Positions 59,187 to 64,000 of a DNA stretch of 64,000 nucleotides are shown in pieces. The number at the start of each line of letters is the position of its first letter. The first letter of the stretch is position 1. The stretch comes from Anastatus disparis (Eukaryota; Arthropoda; Insecta; Hymenoptera; Eupelmidae). The position numbers and the translations under genes are program-made. The stretch spans positions 1,302,001 to 1,366,000 of the forward strand of contig JAFFSR010000227.1 in the NCBI GenBank assembly GCA_017163975.1. Reading direction: 5' to 3'. The notes below the pieces were generated by a model. That model saw only the letters and a list, made by a program, of their open reading frames with translations. It was not told the origin of the DNA and made no database searches.

Positions 59187-62100
59187 ATGGACAAGGTCAA
59201 AGAAGAACATCATCGTCCACCAAGTAATATTGTTTGTTTATTACTTTTACAAAATATATCATTTAAAGAAATTCAAATAAAGTTGATATAAAATTTTATT
59301 TTATCATTGGAATATTTTTTAAGTACAATTTATAATCAATAATCTTTAATTAAAAAATATTCTTTACGTAATATAAAGAGTAAATTGAATTATGAAACTT
59401 TTATTTTTCAAATTCTAAATACTCATATTAAATTGAAAATATAATAAAATTTTTAGAATAATAATGATTTAATTACTTGTAATAGATCAAACGTAACCAT
59501 TCAAAATATTATTAAAATTAAAATGAATAAAATTACAGAGAAACTGGGTACTAGACACATACAAGTATTATTCTTGTTTTTGGGTATGGCAATAGCATAC
59601 GCTCTGCGCGTTTGCATGTCAGTAGCACTTGTTGCAATGAGAAGCAAAGAATCTGCTAATCCAAATTTTCCGGTATGTACTTATATAATCAATTTGTAAT
59701 ATAAATGTTAAAAACAATTTATTATTTGATGAAAATATTTATGAAAAATAAGTATAAATTAGTTTTATTTATTTAAAAATGCAAAAAATATATAAAAAAG
59801 ATTAAAAACTTGTAAACTATAATGATTACAATATTAAGAATTTAAAAAAACAATGTATAATGATTTATTACAACTCTGATATCTTTTGAGTAGATTTCAT
59901 CAAGTAAATGATATGTCATATCAATTAATTAAGTGCTTATACTACTACTTGCATTTGTGTTATAATATTTTTTCATCATATATGATCAACAGACAACCAT
60001 AGGTTTTGATTAACTTTGATTAATTACATATAATTGTTTTGATTTAAAATTATCTCTCTTTAGACAGATAAAAAAGAATTTTAAAGTATGTAAATGTATC
60101 TTTATTGACAAAACTATTTCCTAACTAAGAATTTTCATATTTTAAAAAGTACATATATATCAAAGTTTTTATAAATATTAGATTAAAAAATATGTAAAGA
60201 AAATTAAATTATCGCTCTTTTGAAACAAAATGATTTTATGTCTAAACAAAGATATATAAAAAAGTTAAAATGTTATATATTATTATTTTACTCAATGATG
60301 GATAGATAAATATTTATTCTGTAATAAAAATACAAACATAGCAAGTAAAGCGATAACAAATTAGCATACATAACGCAATTTTCACAAAAATTTTACAGAA
60401 AAATGATATTGTAGTGAATAAATTAAGTTATTAATACTATATAAGTAAGTCTTTTGAAAAGCGATATTACAGATAATCATAACGCATGTTGTAAAGCTAT
60501 AAGTAAATATAAAATACAATAAAGTAATATCCTTCAGTCACTGCATTGTCTAAAAGAATTTTAAATCTATTCATATTTTTGTTCGCAGGAATATGATTGG
60601 CATTCATCGGAAGGCAATTTGATTCTTAGTTCATTTTTTTGGGGTTACACTGTAATACAGGTGCCCAGTGGTCATATAGCCAGTGTATCCAGTGCTCAAA
60701 AACTATTGGCTTGTGGCATTTTGATCAGTTCAGTTCTTAACATGCTTATACCATGGTTAGCTGACTATGGATATATTCCTGTTATTTGTTGCAGAGTTGT
60801 CATGGGTTTGTGTCAGGGATGTTTATTACCTTGTGTGCAGACATTATTATCACGATGGGTACCGCCTCTAGAGAGAGGTCGACTTGGTAATTTACTTTGT
60901 TTTACTTTTATTAGATAAAAATAAACTTAAAAGCAGTAAATAATCTTTAAATAATTTTATAACTTTATTTTCGATACTTTTTATTGAAATTTTTAAATAT
61001 TTTTTGAATAAATTTATTTTATTCTTTTGCCTTTAAACCAAATAAATTTTATTTGTTTATATCGTAACAATTGTAGAGTAATAAATTAAACATAATGATT
61101 TGTATGTTTTTAAAATTTTGCTAAACATTTTTAGTAATAGGAGATATAATAAATTGATTTCAATTTTTCAGGTTCATTTGTCATGAATGGGCCACAGTTT
61201 GGTACTATAGTGGCTATGCCAGTTTCTGGAATTCTTGCAGCATCTGCCATTGGATGGCCCAGTATATTTTATCTGTTTGGCGCAATTGGTATCGTTTGGG
61301 GAATCGGATTCTATTGTTTGGGCGCAGATCATCCTGCTAAACATCCGAAAATATGTCCGAATGAAGCACATTACATTAATAGTAGCCTTGGTAATCTTGC
61401 TAAAGCATGTGAGGTGTGTATAGATTTTTGTGAATTATTTTAACGTTTTTTCAATTCGAGATTATACTAAACTCTAATTGAATATATTTCCATAAACAGA
61501 TTCATTTCATTAATATATTCACTAAATTAAATAATTTATTTAAAAGAAGTACTATATTCCAAACTTTGTTTTATATATTTTTTGACATTCCCTGCGCGAA
61601 GCTCGATTTCGCACACGAAACACAAAGTGACACGTGCGAAAATTGAGTTTCTTACACGTTGTGTCAAAAAATACAGTTCGATACTTGTGCGAGAAATTGA
61701 TTTCTTCCTCGTGTGACCTTTTCACCCTCGCTTCGCTCCGGCGCAAACCGCCACACAAGGAAAAAATCACTTTGACGCACTAGTATCGAAATATACTATT
61801 AAAATATTTTAATTAGAATGATTTGATGTGAGTCACTTTATTTTTAAGTTTTATTAAGAGGCGGTCGGAACCAAATCGGTGACTTAGTTCGGTGCTTGTA
61901 ATAAATGCTTATAATAATTTATTCATTTATTAATATGGTAAAAATATAATCATTTCCTCTAGTCATGTATATAAAGAATAATTTAAAATAGTTAAAGCCA
62001 CAAAAATATACAAAATATTGTTATAAAGCGAAAAATGCCACCTAACAATCGACACGACAGTTTTTTGCATGCGGTATATGTCAAGTCAGTTTGATATTTG

Positions 62101-63203
62101 TAATAAATGCTCATAATAATTTATTTACTTATTCATATGGTAAAAATATAGTCATTTCCTCTAGTCATGTATATAAAGAATAATTTGAAATATTAAAAGC
62201 CATAAAAATATACAAAATATTATTGTAAAGCGAAAAATGCTGACTTGATATATACCGCAAGTCACCGATTTGGTTCCGACCGCCTCTTAAGGATGTTCTA
62301 TGATTATATCAAAATGTACAGAAATGCATGAAACTTCAAAATATGATAATTTAACATATAAAGAACAAGCTAGAATTTTTTCAGTATTTTTTATTGCGAG
62401 TTTTTTATTAAAAATCTAGTTTAAAAATAGTCCCAAATAACATTGCTCTTATGGGAGACTGAAGCAATTTTTGCTTATGTCTTGAATTTTTCATATACGC
62501 AATGTACAGAATTAAAAAAAAAACTGATATTATGAAAGAATAGGTTTTAAGGAATAATTTGATATTTTGTTTTTTATACCTAATCGGAAATTTCGCAAAG
62601 ATAAATGTACTTAAAGTTTATATTTTCATTCATTATCGGAACTCTATCACAAAAAAATGAAAAAGTTGGCAATGCCGTACAAATATATATAGATATACTT
62701 ATCTGGTAGTCTTTATAACAGCTGACTTACGAACGTAAATTTTGAGGTTATAATACGAAGGAAGACTGTGATGCGTCAATAATTTATATAAAAAGTAAAT
62801 GAATAATTTATATAAAAACTAAAAAAGTTAATATCCAATGATATTTTATGGTTTTACATTTATTTTTTATTTAATTTATTTAGACTGATTTTTTTTTCTA
62901 AGATTGGTAGCTCTACATCTTTCAATGCTTTTAACCCATGTCTCCCCTGTCCCCGCTACCCTCCCTTTGGCATCATAGAACATCCTTAAAACATGAATGA
63001 TATTTATTTTGAAAATTTAAGTTGTAATTTATTATATGATTGATTCATTTCAGACACCAAAAGTACCTTGGAAATCAATTATGACATCATTGCCTATGTG
63101 GGCACTTATTATTGTTCACTGTGGACATAATTGGGGTTTCTATTTTCTTCTCACTGAAATGCCTACCTACATGAAATCGGTTCTAAATTTTGATATTTCA
63201 AAG
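59187..63203 (+). CDS. Transporter gene D: SLC17-family MFS, 3' end beyond window
   Basis: Five exons are in the window: 59187-59223, 59539-59672, 60589-60886, 61172-61413, 63054-63203, giving 287 codons in the same phases as genes A-C. Exons 6 and 7 must lie past 64000. Motifs: GTRHIQ, YALRVCMSVALVAM with TM1 Arg36, ILSSFFWGYT, CRVVMGLCQGCLLPC, RWVPPLERGRLG, IGWPSIFYLFGAIG, HNWGFYFLLTEMPTYM and VLNFDISK. It is the sister of gene C, with near-identical stretches in exons 2-5 and related promoter sequence. Unlike C it keeps NW in TM7. Exon 4 is 6 nt shorter than in C. Intron 4 (1.6 kb) holds three palindromic or TIR elements; intron 5 holds a mariner remnant. Confidence 0.9.
61555..61800. mobile_element. 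Foldback element in gene D intron 4
   Basis: The right half is a foldback (61681-61787): ATACTTGTGCGAGAAATTGA pairs with sequence ending GACGCACTAGTAT. The central CCTCGCTTCGCTC (61726-61738) is the reverse complement of the GAGCGAAGCGAGG core. The left half (from about 61561) has a second stem (TTTTTTGACA near 61579 with TGTCAAAAAA near 61662). The right terminus CGAAATATACTATT matches family 1/2 ends. Confidence 0.6.
61854..62290. mobile_element. TTAA-bounded TIR element with internal duplication
   Basis: 437 bp. The ends are TTAAGAGGCGGTCGGAACCA and its reverse complement, with TIRs of about 31 bp reaching GGTGACTT. Inside, a block of about 140 bp starting GTAATAAATGC is repeated (61898 and 62100). 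The second block is bracketed by inner inverted copies of GCGGTATATGTCAAGTCAG. The right TTAA (62287-62290) is also the first four bases of the next element, so this one seems to have inserted at that TTAA. Confidence 0.75.
62287..62989. mobile_element. TTAAGGATGTTC TIR element, 703 bp
   Basis: The ends are TTAAGGATGTTCTATGAT and ATCATAGAACATCCTTAA. The interior is non-coding and AT-rich except for a C-rich patch near the right end (CCCCTGTCCCCGCTACCCTCC). A truncated relative is at 52723-53090. It lies in gene D intron 4. Confidence 0.75.
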
Positions 63204-63411
63204 GTTAGTTTTCACTAATAATAATTTAAATTTATTCCTAAGCTTAAGCTATATATTTCAGAGCAAAATACACATTTAAAATTTTCTATATTGAATATAA
63301 AATCACTTAAATTTGCCTCCTCATTTTGTGATATCAACACTTATTTAAAATTATATCCTGTGATCAATAAGTAACGAAAATTTGTACATAAAATGACTAT
63401 GACTCAATTTT

Positions 63412-64000
63412 CAGGTAAATTTATTCTATCTTCGTCAAATTAATAGCCTTCCAAAGCGACACACATATGCCAAAACTTCACCCACTCGTCAAAGAACTTT
63501 TCATAGGCTGATAAATGTATGGCTTTCATTCTATTCGTCGCATTCTCTTTTATCACTTACAAAGGCTCAAATCTTTTAACGGATGAGGTCATTTGAGTTT
63601 TAGGAATAGAAAAAAGTCACAGAAAATCAAATCTGATGAATCCAGTAGTTATTCGATAATAATATAATATATTTATAATAATATATTTATTTATTAATAC
63701 AACATGATCCAAGCTCTGTACGAGGACATATTATCTCCGTTCAAAATCCCTGAATTGTAGGATCGAATTGCTGGTCTTTTGTGGCACACAGCATCCCTCA
63801 AACACTTCAAATCGGACAGGTAGTACCCTTATTGTCTGGCCTAGTGGTAGGTACTTCAAATGTACTACACCTAAAAAAATCACAGGAAATCCTCAACAAA
63901 ATTTGAAGAATTTTAATGATTTTAGCATGATTTTTTCAATTTCAGCTCGTTTACTAAGTATTACTCGGATGACTATTGACTTACTTTCTAGTCTTACTCA
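63412..64000 (-). pseudogene. Mariner-family transposase remnant in gene D intron 5
   Basis: Minus-strand reading frames with frame changes and stops give, in order: VVHLKYLPLGQTI, YYLSDLKCLRDAVCHKRPA, SGILNGDNMSSY (second catalytic Asp region), an AT-rich interruption, LLDSSDLIFCDFFLF (third Asp region), and AIHLSAYEKFFDEWVKFWHM then CVALEGY with a stop. Order and spacing match the C-terminal two thirds of mariner (D,D34D) transposases. It probably continues left of the catalytic domain past the window end. It is clearly dead. Confidence 0.72.

Overview
The window looks like AT-rich insect nuclear DNA. Genes have spliceosomal introns, tRNA genes have Pol III T-runs, and every repeat is of a eukaryotic type (non-LTR retrotransposon, tRNA-derived SINE, hAT/mariner/TTAA MITEs, Crypton-like and Mutator-like remnants). 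I favour a hymenopteran or similar insect because of the tandem SLC17-type transporter cluster, but the sequence alone does not fix the order. Nothing suggests bacterial or organellar DNA.

Layout. 1-4.2 kb: gene-poor, with one tRNA-Glu(UUC). 4.2-10.3 kb: a nearly full-length non-LTR retrotransposon on the minus strand. ORF1 has a PHD-like finger, a coiled coil and an FP-type C-terminal domain. ORF2 has endonuclease and reverse transcriptase, and carries one frameshift. 10.3-18.7 kb: AT-rich, no gene seen; it holds a foldback/TIR element, a tRNA-derived SINE and a TIR element. 18.8-38.3 kb: three complete tandem SLC17-family (MFS anion/phosphate/sialin-like) transporter genes A, B and C, each with seven coding exons and the same intron phases. 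Introns and spacers contain a tRNA-Ser(UGA), an RT fragment, a second SINE and palindromic MITEs. 38.7-58.2 kb: a graveyard of mobile DNA. It contains a duplicated GC-rich segment with a hAT MITE that has a clean 8-bp target duplication, a 3.26-kb TIR composite with nested repeats, a broken gene of an unrecognised family, a Crypton-like tyrosine-recombinase remnant, a 676-bp foldback, and a Mutator-like transposase fused to a DnaQ-like exonuclease. 59.2 kb to the end: a fourth transporter gene, D, closest to C, running off the window after exon 5; its introns hold nested TTAA elements and a dead mariner.

How the parts relate. The four transporters are paralogues from tandem duplication. C and D still share about 160 bp of sequence directly upstream of the ATG, so their promoters were copied with them. 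A and B have lost the TM1 arginine that C and D keep, which suggests changed substrate handling. The 20 kb between C and D has been filled by successive, often nested, insertions. Several different foldback elements carry the same GC-rich core around GAGCGnAGCGAGG, which is the most unusual recurrent signal I found.
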